Below, one piece after another: positions 8,643 to 16,697 of a stretch of 64,000 nt of DNA. The position numbers were made by a program, and so were the translations under genes. The notes under the pieces were generated by a model. That model ran no database searches and was not told the origin of the DNA. It was given only the letters and a program-made list of their open reading frames with translations. Source of the stretch: Saccharopolyspora erythraea (lineage in GTDB: Bacteria; Actinomycetota; Actinomycetes; Mycobacteriales; Pseudonocardiaceae); assembly GCF_018141105.1 (NCBI RefSeq), contig NZ_CP054839.1, positions 3,162,001-3,226,000 of the forward strand, in the 5' to 3' direction. Every line of letters starts with the position of its first letter. Position 1 is the stretch's first letter.

Positions 8643-8947
8643 GGTGATCAGTATGAGCAGGCCCTCTAGAGGAACGGGCTCGTTCCGATAACCCTTGGGA
8701 AACGCGGCGCCAAGCTCGACGAAGCGCGAGAACGTCTCGGGTTTCCGCTGCGGCGATCGCCGTGTGGCCGTAGTGAGTGCTGCTCTCCTGCCGGTGGGTT
8801 CCTGCGTCGACCGGTGTGGTCCGCAACCAAGTGCTCCTGCGGCTCGGTGACCCGTTCGCGTGTCCCCGAACCATTCGCCACGGTGCTCACCAAGTACCTC
8901 GCCATGCGCGTCCAGGGGTAGTGCTGCCCTCGGCGCTCGGTCGGGTA
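8643..8947. other. Intergenic stretch without a recognisable gene
   Basis: Bases 8643-8947 lie between the small coiled-coil frame and the 3' end of the aldo/keto reductase. I see only the start-less upward extension of the coiled-coil frame described there and no promoter or terminator I can support. Confidence 0.4.
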
Positions 8948-10012
8948 TCAGCTGCGGGTTTCGATCTTCAGGTCGCCATTGGTCACAGTACGGATGTGGT
9001 CACTGGCGAGCAGGTCGTGCGGGTAGCCGAGTTCGATCGCGCTGGCCTCGTCCAAACGGGCCACCTGGGCGGCGGTGAAGTCGACCTCCAGGGCAGCCAG
9101 GTTGACCTCGAGCTGCTCGAGGGTGCGGGCGCCGATGATCGGTGCCGTCACGCCCGGGTTCTGCAGAGTCCAGGCCAGCCCGACCTGGGCGGATGTGCGG
9201 CCCAGCTCCGTGGCGACCTCCTGCACGACATCGGCTATCGCGAGGTTGCGCTCGGTGACCATGCCCAGGCCGGCGTTGAAGCTCTTGCGGATGCTTTCCC
9301 CGGATCCGGCGTTCGCCGCGGTCAGGTCGTCGCGGCTGTACTTGCCGGTGAGTACCCCGCCGGCCAGCGGTGAATACGGGGTCACACCCAGTCCCAACGC
9401 CCGTGCCATGGGGATCAGATCACGTTCCGCGGCCCGGTTGATGAGGTTGTATTCGATCTGCAGCCCGACCAGCGGCGACCAGCCGCGCAGGTCGGCGATC
9501 GCCTGCATGCGCGAGATCTCCCAGGCCGGGGCGTTGGACATCGCCACGTACAAGACCTTGCCCTGCCGGACCAGATCGTCCATGCCGCGCAGGATCTCCG
9601 CGACCGGCGTCGTGAAGTCCCACACGTGCAGGTAGAGCAGATCGATGTAGTCCGTGTTCAACTGTCGCAGACTGGCTTCCACCGACGCGAACAGGCTCTT
9701 GCGGTGAGAGCCACCGGAATTCGGATCGCCGGGCCGGCGCAGCGTCGTGTACTTCGTCGCCAGCACCAGGCTATCGCGGTTGTCGCGGGCGAATTCGCCC
9801 AGCATGCGCTCGGAGCTGCCATTGGTGTAGGTGCTGGCGGTGTCGATGAAGTTGCCGCCGCGCTCGACGTAGAGGTCGAACAGCTTGCGCGCATCGTCCT
9901 TCTCAGCGCCCCAGCCCCACTCGATGCCGAAGGTCGCCGTGCCCAGCGCCAGCGGTGAGACGCGCAGCCCGGAGCGGCCCAGCAGGCGGTAGGTGTCGAG
10001 GGTGAGCGACAT
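8948..10012 (-). CDS. Aldo/keto reductase
   Basis: A 354-residue NADPH-dependent (alpha/beta)8-barrel oxidoreductase. The AKR catalytic tetrad is complete: Asp57 in FIDTAS, Tyr62 in TYTNG, Lys87 in LATKYT and His129 in YLHVWD. The cofactor-binding C-terminal stretch PGVTAPIIGARTLEQLEVNL is present. Length and layout match the YghZ/voltage-gated K+ channel beta-like AKR group that reduces small aldehydes and ketones. The gene is divergent from the XRE regulator at 10130 with 117 bases between them and an 8-bp inverted repeat in the gap, so it is probably that regulator's target. The substrate is unknown. Confidence 0.93.
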   Translation of the reverse strand: MSLTLDTYRLLGRSGLRVSPLALGTATFGIEWGWGAEKDDARKLFDLYVERGGNFIDTASTYTNGSSERMLGEFARDNRDSLVLATKYTTLRRPGDPNSGGSHRKSLFASVEASLRQLNTDYIDLLYLHVWDFTTPVAEILRGMDDLVRQGKVLYVAMSNAPAWEISRMQAIADLRGWSPLVGLQIEYNLINRAAERDLIPMARALGLGVTPYSPLAGGVLTGKYSRDDLTAANAGSGESIRKSFNAGLGMVTERNLAIADVVQEVATELGRTSAQVGLAWTLQNPGVTAPIIGARTLEQLEVNLAALEVDFTAAQVARLDEASAIELGYPHDLLASDHIRTVTNGDLKIETRS

Positions 10013-10028
10013 GGTGTTCTCCTGTGCT

Positions 10029-10063
10029 TGTGATCCGGTGTCGAGAACAAGACTGGGATCACA
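10029..10063. promoter_or_regulatory. Inverted repeat between AKR and XRE genes
   Basis: TGTGATCC (10029-10036) and GGATCACA (10056-10063) form a perfect 8-bp inverted repeat with 19 bases between the arms, within the divergent promoter region. It is a plausible operator for the XRE regulator; binding is inferred. Confidence 0.5.
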
Positions 10064-10129
10064 GCGAGCCGGGGGTAAGGGAAAGGAGTGCCTGGGAACA
10101 CCAGTCCTACCCTGGCTGTTGGATCGGGC

Positions 10130-10963
10130 ATGACGACCCGCACCGTGGACACGACCCAGGAGCTGGCCGCGTTTTTGCGGACCCGACGCGAGCGGCTGGA
10201 CCCGGAGGACTTCGACCTGCCGGCGCGTCGGCAGGCCCGGCGGACCCCGGGACTGCGCCGCGAAGAGGTCGCCGAACTGGCCGGGGTCAGCATCGACTAC
10301 ATCGTGCGGTTGGAGCAGGCCCGTGGGCTGCGGCCCTCAGCGGAGGTGGTGGAGGGGCTCGCCCGGGCGCTGCGCCTGGGCCGCGACGAACGCGCCTATC
10401 TCTTCGACCTGGCCCAGCTGCGCCCCCGCAACGCCGACAAGCCGGCCACCACTGCAGCGCCGCCGCTGGGCCGGCTGGTCGCCGACCTGTCGCCACTGCC
10501 GGCCATGGTGATGAACCACCGCTACGACATCCTGGCCTGGAACGGCGGAATGGCGAGGCTGCTGATGGATTTCGACACCCTGCCGCCGTCGCAGCGCAAT
10601 GCGATATGGCTCTGCCTCATGTATCCGAAGATGCGTGATTTCTACGTCGACCGCGAACGCGTCGTGCGGGAGGCGATCGCCCACCTGCGGGCTGCGTGGG
10701 CCGCGCATCCGGAGGATCAGGTGTTGACCGACCTCATCGCCGAATTCATCAACGGCGACGAGGAATTCGCGCGATTGTGGGCCGGGCGGGACGTCAAGGT
10801 CAACGGCCGTGGGCGCAAGGTGATGCGGCACCCTGACGTCGGGTCGATCGCAGTGCATTTCGAAACGCTCACGCCGCTGCAAGATCCGGACCAGCTGTTG
10901 GTGATCTACCGCGCCGCGGACGATGAGAGCCAGTCGGCATTGGACCGGTTGTCCGGACGGTGA
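10130..10963 (+). CDS. XRE family regulator with MmyB-like ligand-binding domain
   Basis: A 277-residue regulator of the type common in actinomycetes. The N-terminal helix-turn-helix (about residues 10-80) includes ELAAFLRTRRERL, TPGLRREEVAELAGVSIDYI and VRLEQARGLRPS. The C-terminal MmyB-like PAS-type domain (about 105-270) includes PAMVMNHRYDILAWNGGMAR and HPDVGSIAVHFETLTPLQDP. I chose the ATG at 10130 because the family begins a few residues before ELAAFLRTRR; the GTG at 10088 is an alternative. This class typically controls a divergently transcribed oxidoreductase, here the aldo/keto reductase. The ligand is unknown. Confidence 0.9.
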   Translation: MTTRTVDTTQELAAFLRTRRERLDPEDFDLPARRQARRTPGLRREEVAELAGVSIDYIVRLEQARGLRPSAEVVEGLARALRLGRDERAYLFDLAQLRPRNADKPATTAAPPLGRLVADLSPLPAMVMNHRYDILAWNGGMARLLMDFDTLPPSQRNAIWLCLMYPKMRDFYVDRERVVREAIAHLRAAWAAHPEDQVLTDLIAEFINGDEEFARLWAGRDVKVNGRGRKVMRHPDVGSIAVHFETLTPLQDPDQLLVIYRAADDESQSALDRLSGR

Positions 10964-11200
10964 TGTCGAACCGCCCGTTCGTGCACTGAGTCGAACCGTC
11001 GTTCCGACGTGTGCCGAGATGGTGGCGGTGGCTTCTCTGCACTTGTCAAGCGAGCGGCTGTGAGTCCGTTGGATCTTGCCGGCTGAGCGTGACCGCCTTC
11101 GCGGCGGGGCCCGGGAGCCTCCGCAAAAACCTGTTGGCGGACCACGGCGACCACTGCTAGCTTTCCGGCGGCCGTGCGAGAGACCGAGGAGGTGGTACCC

Positions 11201-11251
11201 GTGAACGTATCGACATGGGTGCTCCCCTCCGGGGTCACGGTCGGACGATAG
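11201..11251 (+). CDS. Possible 16-aa leader peptide or truncated gene start
   Basis: A GTG at 11201 is preceded by a strong GAGGAGG (11186-11192) at 8-base spacing and encodes MNVSTWVLPSGVTVGR before a TAG. It lies 45 bases upstream of the alpha/beta hydrolase start. It may be a translated leader, or the surviving start of a deleted gene. Only the ribosome site supports it. Confidence 0.3.
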   Translation: MNVSTWVLPSGVTVGR

Positions 11252-11296
11252 GTCGTCCGGGAGCGCCGTTGACGAGCACTCCCGAAAGGCACGACC

Positions 11297-12028
11297 ATGC
11301 GATTCACTTCCGAACAGCGCCTCGACGACGATGTCCTCGAGCGCGAATTCACCCTCGGCGAGATCCCCGGCGTCTTGTGGAGGCCCGGATCCGCATCCGC
11401 ACCGGCCCCGCTGATCCTGCTCGGCCACCCCGGCGGACTGCACAAGATGTACCCCCGACTGGTGGCCCGGGCCCGGCACTGCGCGGCGGAGGGCTTCGCC
11501 GCGGCCACCATCGAGCTGCCCGGGAGCGGTGACCGGCCCCGTTCCGCCGCCGCCGAGGAGGCCCGCGCCGACCTGCACCGGGCGCTGGAGGCCGGCGAGC
11601 CGGTCGACGACGAGGTCGTCGACCGGCTCGTCCTCCCGCTGGTCGACAAGGCGGTCCCGGAATGGCGGGCCGCCCTGGACGCTCTCCTGTCGCTGCCCGA
11701 GATCGGCGGCCCGGTCGGGTACGCGGGAGGGGTGATCGCCATCGGCATCCGGCTGGCGGTGGTCGAGCCGCGCATCTCGGCCGCCCTTCTGTTCGCCGGG
11801 AGTTTCGTGCCCCGCACCATGTTCGAGGAGGCTCGGGAGGTCACCATTCCGCTGCAGGTCCTGCTGCAGTGGGACGACGAAGGAAACGACCGGCAGCTGG
11901 CCTTGGACCTGTTCGACGCCTTCGGCTCGAAGGAGAAGACGCTGCACGCCAATATGGGCGGGCACACCGGCGTCCCGCAGTTCGAGGGGGACGACGGGAA
12001 CCGGTTCTTCGCCCGGCACCTGAAGTGA
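11297..12028 (+). CDS. Alpha/beta hydrolase family protein, catalytic Ser apparently missing
   Basis: A 243-residue protein with dienelactone-hydrolase-like layout: the oxyanion region PLILLGHPGGLHK, the acid-bearing LQWDDEGNDRQLAL, and the C-terminal His in MGGHTGVPQF. At the nucleophile elbow, where GxSxG is expected, the sequence reads GYAGG, putting Ala143 in the position of the serine. The elbow region also looks short for the family. The protein is therefore either catalytically dead or uses different chemistry. CGAAAGG lies upstream of the ATG. A stem-loop terminator candidate follows at 12079. Confidence 0.8.
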   Translation: MRFTSEQRLDDDVLEREFTLGEIPGVLWRPGSASAPAPLILLGHPGGLHKMYPRLVARARHCAAEGFAAATIELPGSGDRPRSAAAEEARADLHRALEAGEPVDDEVVDRLVLPLVDKAVPEWRAALDALLSLPEIGGPVGYAGGVIAIGIRLAVVEPRISAALLFAGSFVPRTMFEEAREVTIPLQVLLQWDDEGNDRQLALDLFDAFGSKEKTLHANMGGHTGVPQFEGDDGNRFFARHLK

Positions 12029-12078
12029 GGACGGGCCGTCAGGCCGGCGGCAGACGATAGGAGCTGTCAGCAGGGATG

Positions 12079-12119
12079 CCGCTCATCGAGGACAGGTCCC
12101 GGCCCTCCTCGATGAGCGG
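12079..12119. terminator. Stem-loop terminator candidate after the hydrolase gene
   Basis: CCGCTCATCGAGGA (12079-12092) and TCCTCGATGAGCGG (12106-12119) form a perfect 14-bp stem with a 13-base loop, 50 bases after the hydrolase stop. There is no T-run, which is usual for actinomycete terminators. Confidence 0.65.
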
Positions 12120-12228
12120 TGGCCAGCATATGCACAACCGCCCCGACCGGCCGGGCGGGGCGGCGTGTCTCCAGATTGACGTCGGCGAGGGTCCCGCTGG
12201 TGTGGGGCCCGGCGCGTCGGATGGCTGC

Positions 12229-12385
12229 GCTCGCCGAGCACCCGAAGCAGCTCCAGCCGCTCGCGGGTCTCGGGGTCCGCGGGTGTGAGCACCAGCAGTT
12301 GCTGTGTCTGGTCGGGAGTGACCAGGGTCTCGCAGTCCATCAGCATGCGGCCCACCCGCGGGTGCAGCAGGGTCTTGCGGTCGGC
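12229..12385 (-). pseudogene. C-terminal fragment of an MmyB-type XRE regulator
   Basis: On the minus strand the stretch KTLLHPRVGRMLMDCETLVT, then QQLLVLTPADPETRERLELL, matches the last 50 or so residues of XRE regulators with the MmyB ligand-binding domain (compare HPDVGSIAVHFETLTPLQDP in the intact regulator at 10130). No helix-turn-helix precedes it. Upstream it joins the start of an unrelated dehydrogenase gene. It is a dead fragment. Confidence 0.6.
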
Positions 12386-12423
12386 GCGCCCGCCACTATG
12401 GACAGTGGGCGGGACCAGGCCGC

Positions 12424-12555
12424 TGAAGGGCAGCCCACGACGCTCGCAGTCGAGAGATGGTTGGCGATGATCTCCGCGTCCTCGGTGGTGCGCCAGGCCT
12501 GGGCCGTCGCGGCAGCCACCAGAGCGCGGGCGTAGGACAAGGTAAGGGCGGTCAT
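12424..12555 (-). pseudogene. N-terminal fragment of an Ldh_2 (malate/L-lactate-type) dehydrogenase
   Basis: MTALTLSYARALVAAATAQA followed by EDAEIIANHLSTASVVG resembles the first 45 residues of the malate/L-lactate dehydrogenase family (NADPH enzymes of about 340 aa). The ATG overlaps the stop of the decayed MHS transporter as ATGA, so the two were once an operon. After about 44 codons the homology ends and the frame stops at 12340. The assignment rests on a short segment. Confidence 0.5.
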
Positions 12556-13483
12556 GAACCGGCCTCCGCAGCCAGGGGCAGGGTCGAGGGGGAGGGCTTG
12601 GGGTGGCCCGCGGACCGGCGGACGAGTGCAAGTGCGGCGATCGCGCTGGCTGCTGCCGCGGCCAGCAGCAGGTAGGCGGGTGCCCGCTTGTCGCCGGTGA
12701 GCTCGACCAGCGCCTGGCAGATGAAGACCGCCGAACCGCCCAGCACCGCCGCGACGACGTTGTACGACACGCCGATGACGCGCCCCGCACGCGCACCGGG
12801 ACGAGCTCGACGAAGGCGATCGGCGCGACGCCCGAGTAGAACGCCGGGCCCGCAGACAGCAGCACGGTGCAGCAGACCACCTGCCACAGAGGCGGAGCGC
12901 TCGCCAGCGCGGCGAACAACGGATATGTCAGCAGAGCACGACGACCGATGACGCCAGGAGCATCCTGGGGCTGCTCTTCCGGTCCGCGGCTCGGCCGCCC
13001 GCGGCCACCAGGAAGACACCGACAAGCAAAGCGAAGCCGATCACCACGGTGGCGCTGAAGGCGGACAGGTGCAGCTGGATGAGGTAGCTCTGCACGTAGG
13101 TGTAAACCATGTAGATGCCGACGATGTGCAGGACGGACACGCCGACGAGCAGGAACGCTCGTGGCCCCTGATCGGTGACGTCGGTTTCTTGTTCGGACAC
13201 CCGGCTGCGTGCTGCGAGAAACTCGGGGGTCTCTGCGAGACGGCTGCGCAGGTAGAGTCCGATCGTCCCGATGGGGCAGCGCGAGCAGGAACGGTACCCG
13301 CCAGCCCCAGGCGAGCATCTGGTGCGGGAGCAGCGCGGCGTTCGCCGACAGGACCACCACCGCACCGATGAGAAATCCGGCGAGACTGCCAACTTGCACC
13401 CGGCTCGCCAGCGCCCCGCGCGCTCCGCACGATTCCGGAGGGTCCGCGGGTGAGCTCGATGTGGTGCTGCGGGTGTTCGTCAT
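12552..13483 (-). pseudogene. Decayed MHS-family MFS transporter
   Basis: Transporter segments follow in order on the minus strand but in three frames: VQVGSLAGFLIGAVVVLSAN and MLAWGWRVPFLLALP; then GTIGLYLRSRLAETPEFLAA and FLLVGVSVLHIVGIYMVYTY; then LLTYPLFAALASAPPLWQVV; then VIGVSYNVVAAVLGGSAVFI. At least three frameshifts are needed. The 5' end ([18 protein letters not shown]) runs directly into mid-protein sequence, so about 150 codons covering the first helices are deleted. The family is the metabolite:H+ symporter group, as in the intact genes at 13682 and 26314. The stop overlaps the Ldh_2 fragment, suggesting an old acid-uptake and oxidation operon. Confidence 0.75.
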
Positions 13484-13681
13484 GGGCGGGCGCTCTACTG
13501 TTGGCTCCGCGTTGTAGCGGCATGGGGGCGATGAGAACGAAGGTCCGACCTGGTGGTGTTCTGCGGTGATTTCGGGATCCACGTCGGTGATGAGATTAGC
13601 CCACCACGGGGCGGATGGGGGCATGGTCAGGCCGAAGCTGAACCTGGCCATACTTCCGTTTGATGTGCGGGCGACGATCAG

Positions 13682-14992
13682 TCAGGGGGCGGTCGTCGCG
13701 ACCGCGGCGGTTGCGTCGGCATCGGCGTCCGAGTAGCGAAGGAAGGCACCGGCGATCAGCGAGATCAGTGCCGTGCCTCCCATGTAGACGGCCAAGGAGT
13801 ACCAACTGCCTGTGGCATTGAAGAGTGTGGTGGCGATCGTCGGCGCGAATGCGTTGCCTAGGATGAGACCGCTGGTGAAGCCGATGGACATGCCGGTGTA
13901 GCGCAGCGCAGGCGGGAACGCTTGGGCGAAATAGGCCGGTACGACCGCGTAGTTCGCGGAGTAGCCGATGAACAGCAGGGCGAAGCCGAGCAGCATCAGC
14001 CAGTATTGGCGGGTTTCGAGAAGCGCGAACCAGGCGAACGGCAGCACGACGAGACTTGCCGCGCTGATCAGGAAGACCCGCCGGACACCCACCCGGTCGG
14101 CCAGTGCACCGAAAACCGGGATGGCCAACAGGATTATGACGGTCGCGGGCAGCAGAACGGCCAGCATGGTGTCGTTGCCGAGCCCCAGACCGGTCGGACC
14201 GTAGGTCAGTGAGTACACCGTGGCCATCGTGAACGACACGCCGGCGGCCAGGATGGCGAACGCAAGCAGGAGCACGGTGTGTCCATTGTGGCGCAGCAGC
14301 TGTTCGATTGGCCGCGAGGCCACGCCACCGGATTCCTTCACACGAGCGAAATCAGGGCTCTCCTCGACGGCGCTGCGCACGAAGTACCCGACGACCACCA
14401 GAACGGCGCTGATCAAGAACGGGATGCGCCAAGCCCAGCCCAGCATGTCTTCCCGGGGCAGGGAGAACACCGGAAGGAATGCGAGGTTGGCCAGCAGGAG
14501 ACCGGCGGTGGTGCCGGTGTTGACCAGGGAACCGAAGAAGCTGCGCCAGTGGCTCCCGGCGTGCTCGACGGTCATGAGGACCGCCCCGCCGTACTCGCCG
14601 CCCACGCTGATGCCCTGCAGGATGCGGCAGATGACGAGCAGGACCGGCGCGAGGAGGCCGACCTGGTCATAGGTCGGCAGCAGGCCGATGGCGCAGGTTG
14701 CGGTGCCCATCATGATCAGGGTGACGATGAGCGTGGTCTTGCGCCCCACCCGGTCACCGAAGTGCCCGAAGACGACCGCGCCCAGCGGACGGGCGACGAA
14801 ACCCACGGCGAAGCTGGACAGCGACAGGATGGTCCCGACCAGCGGTTCGGTGCTGGGGAAGAACAGCGGCGCGAAGATCAGCGAGGCAGCCAGTCCGTAG
14901 GCGGCGTTGTCGTAGAGCTCGATCGTGGTGCCTACCCAGCTCGCGACGACGGCCTTCGTCCGCTGCCGTGCGCGATTGCTCTGAACGCTCAA
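13682..14992 (-). CDS. MFS transporter, metabolite:H+ symporter (MHS) family
   Basis: A 436-residue inner-membrane transporter. MHS signatures are present: ASWVGTTIELYDNAAYGLAA in helix 1, the loop GHFGDRVGRKTTL, RILQGISVGGEYGGAV, and WAWRIPFLISAVLVVVGYFV before the central loop with SAVEESPDF. About 12 helices and a normal length indicate an intact protein. I chose the TTG at 14992 because GGAGG lies 6 bases upstream and the family starts there; the longer frame from 15130 adds low-complexity residues. MHS proteins import organic acids, osmolytes or aromatic acids with protons. Both flanks are gene debris, so no pathway can be assigned. Confidence 0.9.
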   Translation of the reverse strand: MSVQSNRARQRTKAVVASWVGTTIELYDNAAYGLAASLIFAPLFFPSTEPLVGTILSLSSFAVGFVARPLGAVVFGHFGDRVGRKTTLIVTLIMMGTATCAIGLLPTYDQVGLLAPVLLVICRILQGISVGGEYGGAVLMTVEHAGSHWRSFFGSLVNTGTTAGLLLANLAFLPVFSLPREDMLGWAWRIPFLISAVLVVVGYFVRSAVEESPDFARVKESGGVASRPIEQLLRHNGHTVLLLAFAILAAGVSFTMATVYSLTYGPTGLGLGNDTMLAVLLPATVIILLAIPVFGALADRVGVRRVFLISAASLVVLPFAWFALLETRQYWLMLLGFALLFIGYSANYAVVPAYFAQAFPPALRYTGMSIGFTSGLILGNAFAPTIATTLFNATGSWYSLAVYMGGTALISLIAGAFLRYSDADADATAAVATTAP

Positions 14993-15162
14993 TCTGATCC
15001 TCCGTGCGGTGGCGCGCGAACGCGAAGCAGGGGAAGGGCCGCAAGTGCGGCTCTCCGAGCGGTCTGCGGCACTGGTGGGTCCACCTCGGTGGAGCCACCT
15101 CCCCGGGAAGCGATTCAGGGAGTTTTGCACCCGCCGCCGAAGCCACCAACGCGCTCAGTCCG

Positions 15163-15338
15163 CTGACCGGACCCGCAACGAGCTATCTGTGGACGAGGCT
15201 GGGCACGCGTCTGCCGTGGGTGGCCATGCAGCAGATCAGCACGCGCTGGCTGCGCCACACCACCCTGACCTGGGTGGAGCGCCACTTCGGCTATGCGGTG
15301 TCCCGGGCTTTCGCCGGGCACACCGACAGCAGGGTGAC
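15163..15338 (+). pseudogene. C-terminal fragment of a tyrosine recombinase/integrase
   Basis: The plus-strand stretch LPWVAMQQISTRWLRHTTLT, then WVERHFGYAVSRAFAGHTDS, matches the catalytic C-terminal region of actinobacterial tyrosine recombinases, with the box II His-x-x-Arg region (WLRHTTL) and a late His (AGHT). The N-terminal domain, the first catalytic Arg and the final Tyr are absent. It runs straight into the duplicated hydratase fragment. It is an inactive trace of an integrative element or phage. Confidence 0.7.
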
Positions 15339-15351
15339 GGTGGTACCACGA

Positions 15352-15545
15352 TCAGCATCGGGAGTGTCCGTGCGCCCCCCGCGCCACCTGCTGTCGACGC
15401 TCTTGTAGGCAGGTGCGACCGCGGCGGTGGCGTTGTGGACGTCGTGGGCGGTCACGTTCGGGCCCGATAGTGCCTCGCCTAGGACGGAGCCGATCTCGAT
15501 CTCCACCTCCGGTTCGAACAGGCCAGCTGCGGAGCGTGGCCGGGC
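15352..15545 (-). pseudogene. Divergent partial copy of the hydratase gene at 19407-20177
   Basis: Translation gives VDSRWRGG, ATAAVAPAYKSV, EALSGPNVT and MEIEIGSVLGEAL, matching the intact hydratase (VEIEIGFLLGEALPGPNVTT). By eye the bases also align closely with 19720-19915. Only the middle quarter of the gene is present, with base changes and indels. It is joined on one side to the integrase fragment. It is dead, and records duplication followed by decay. Confidence 0.75.
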
Positions 15546-15725
15546 TCCCTCGGAGGACTTCGACGAGGCGACGCGCAGCTACATGCCTTGACGTGACGTG
15601 ACGGAGTTGTGCTACCGCTCGGCACAACGGAGCATTGCCGCCTCCGTGTGCATTGACCAGGATGACACCACAGAAGGCATCGGCAGAGCACGAGTTTCAC
15701 GATGGCGGAACTCGTGTGACTGGAT

Positions 15726-16235
15726 ATGGCGGCTGTTCCGGTCGAATCGCCACGACATCGAGCCTTCGTCACCGACGCGGCGGCCGGCACGGCCACGCCC
15801 GCGCCGGAGGACACCAGCCCCGCCGAGATCATGCAGGTCCGGCTCCTGGTCGAACCTCCGGTGGCCGCGCTCGCCGCCCGGGTCGCGACCCAGGCCGACC
15901 TGGACCGCATCGCCGACCGCCTCGACCGCGGCGGCCAGGCGACCGGCGACTACGAGGACTTCGAGCGTTCGGACGCGGACTTCCACCGTGCCATAGCCCA
16001 AGCCGCGCACAACGGCCTGCTCATGAACATCTTCGACGTCATGAACGCCGCGCGTGCCCTGCCCATCTGGGGCGGCCTCAAACGCCGCGTCTCCACCTCC
16101 GAGCGGCAGCAGTGCTACCACCGCGAACACACCGCGATCGTCGAGGCCCTGCGCGACCGCGACCCCGAACAGGCCCAGGCGGCCATGCGCGAGCACCTCC
16201 GGACCATCGCCGACGACCTCCTCGGCCGCCAATAG
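15726..16235 (+). pseudogene. GntR/FCD-type regulator lacking its DNA-binding domain
   Basis: The frame encodes a good FCD ligand-binding domain: EIMQVRLLVEPPVAALAARV, DFERSDADFHRAIAQAAHNG, and HTAIVEALRDRDPEQAQAAM to the natural stop. The Asp and His of the FCD metal site are present. The N-terminal 70 or so residues with the winged helix are missing: the frame opens at an ATG in MAAVPVESPRHRAFVTD with no helix-turn-helix upstream in any frame I checked. It is probably a 5'-deleted pseudogene; an effector-only protein is the less likely alternative. Confidence 0.6.
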
Positions 16236-16262
16236 CCGATCAGGCGCACACCGAGGCCCTGC

Positions 16263-16505
16263 TGTGGAATCGCCGTACGGTCCGGCGCGCTCCAGGAGAC
16301 CGCACGGACCCTCAGCACCCATCCACAAGTCCGGTTCTGCGCCGCCACCACCGGCCCCGCCAAACCTGGTCGCCGCCATGGCCGCCGAGGACCTCGACGC
16401 CCTCTACGCCTTCCTCGCCGGCACCGTCGGCCCCCTGGACGGCATCACCGCCATCGACACCACCCCGCTCCTGGCGACCATCAAGCGTAACGGCCTGATT
16501 TCGCC
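16263..16505 (+). pseudogene. Lrp/AsnC regulator C-terminal fragment with a frameshift
   Basis: Reads SGALQETARTLSTHPQVRF and CAATTGPA in one frame, then NLVAAMAAEDLDALYAFLAG, VGPLDGITAIDTTPLLATIK and RNGLI in another. Joined, these form the effector (RAM) domain of an Lrp/AsnC regulator. The frame change falls at about 16356, where one extra A in GCCAAACC would explain it. The helix-turn-helix half is absent. It directly follows the FCD fragment, giving two broken regulators side by side. Confidence 0.7.
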
Positions 16506-16697
16506 ACTCCGCCCAGGTACCCGGACTCCAGTAGGTTCACGGGTCTGCCTCTTGCTCGTCTGTCAAGCTGGCATGGAAGCGAGGGCTTGTGCCACGGCAG
16601 TGCGTCAACTGTCCGCCAGCCGCCGGCCGCGGTCTGCATGCACATCCAGGCACTCCCGAAGATTGGCCCAAGACCGGGATGGGGCCCCGCGGGGCGG

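Noticed and set aside
14993-15130. Longer N-terminus of the MHS transporter from 15130
   Set aside because: Low-complexity residues, and a strong GGAGG precedes the TTG at 14992 where the family begins.
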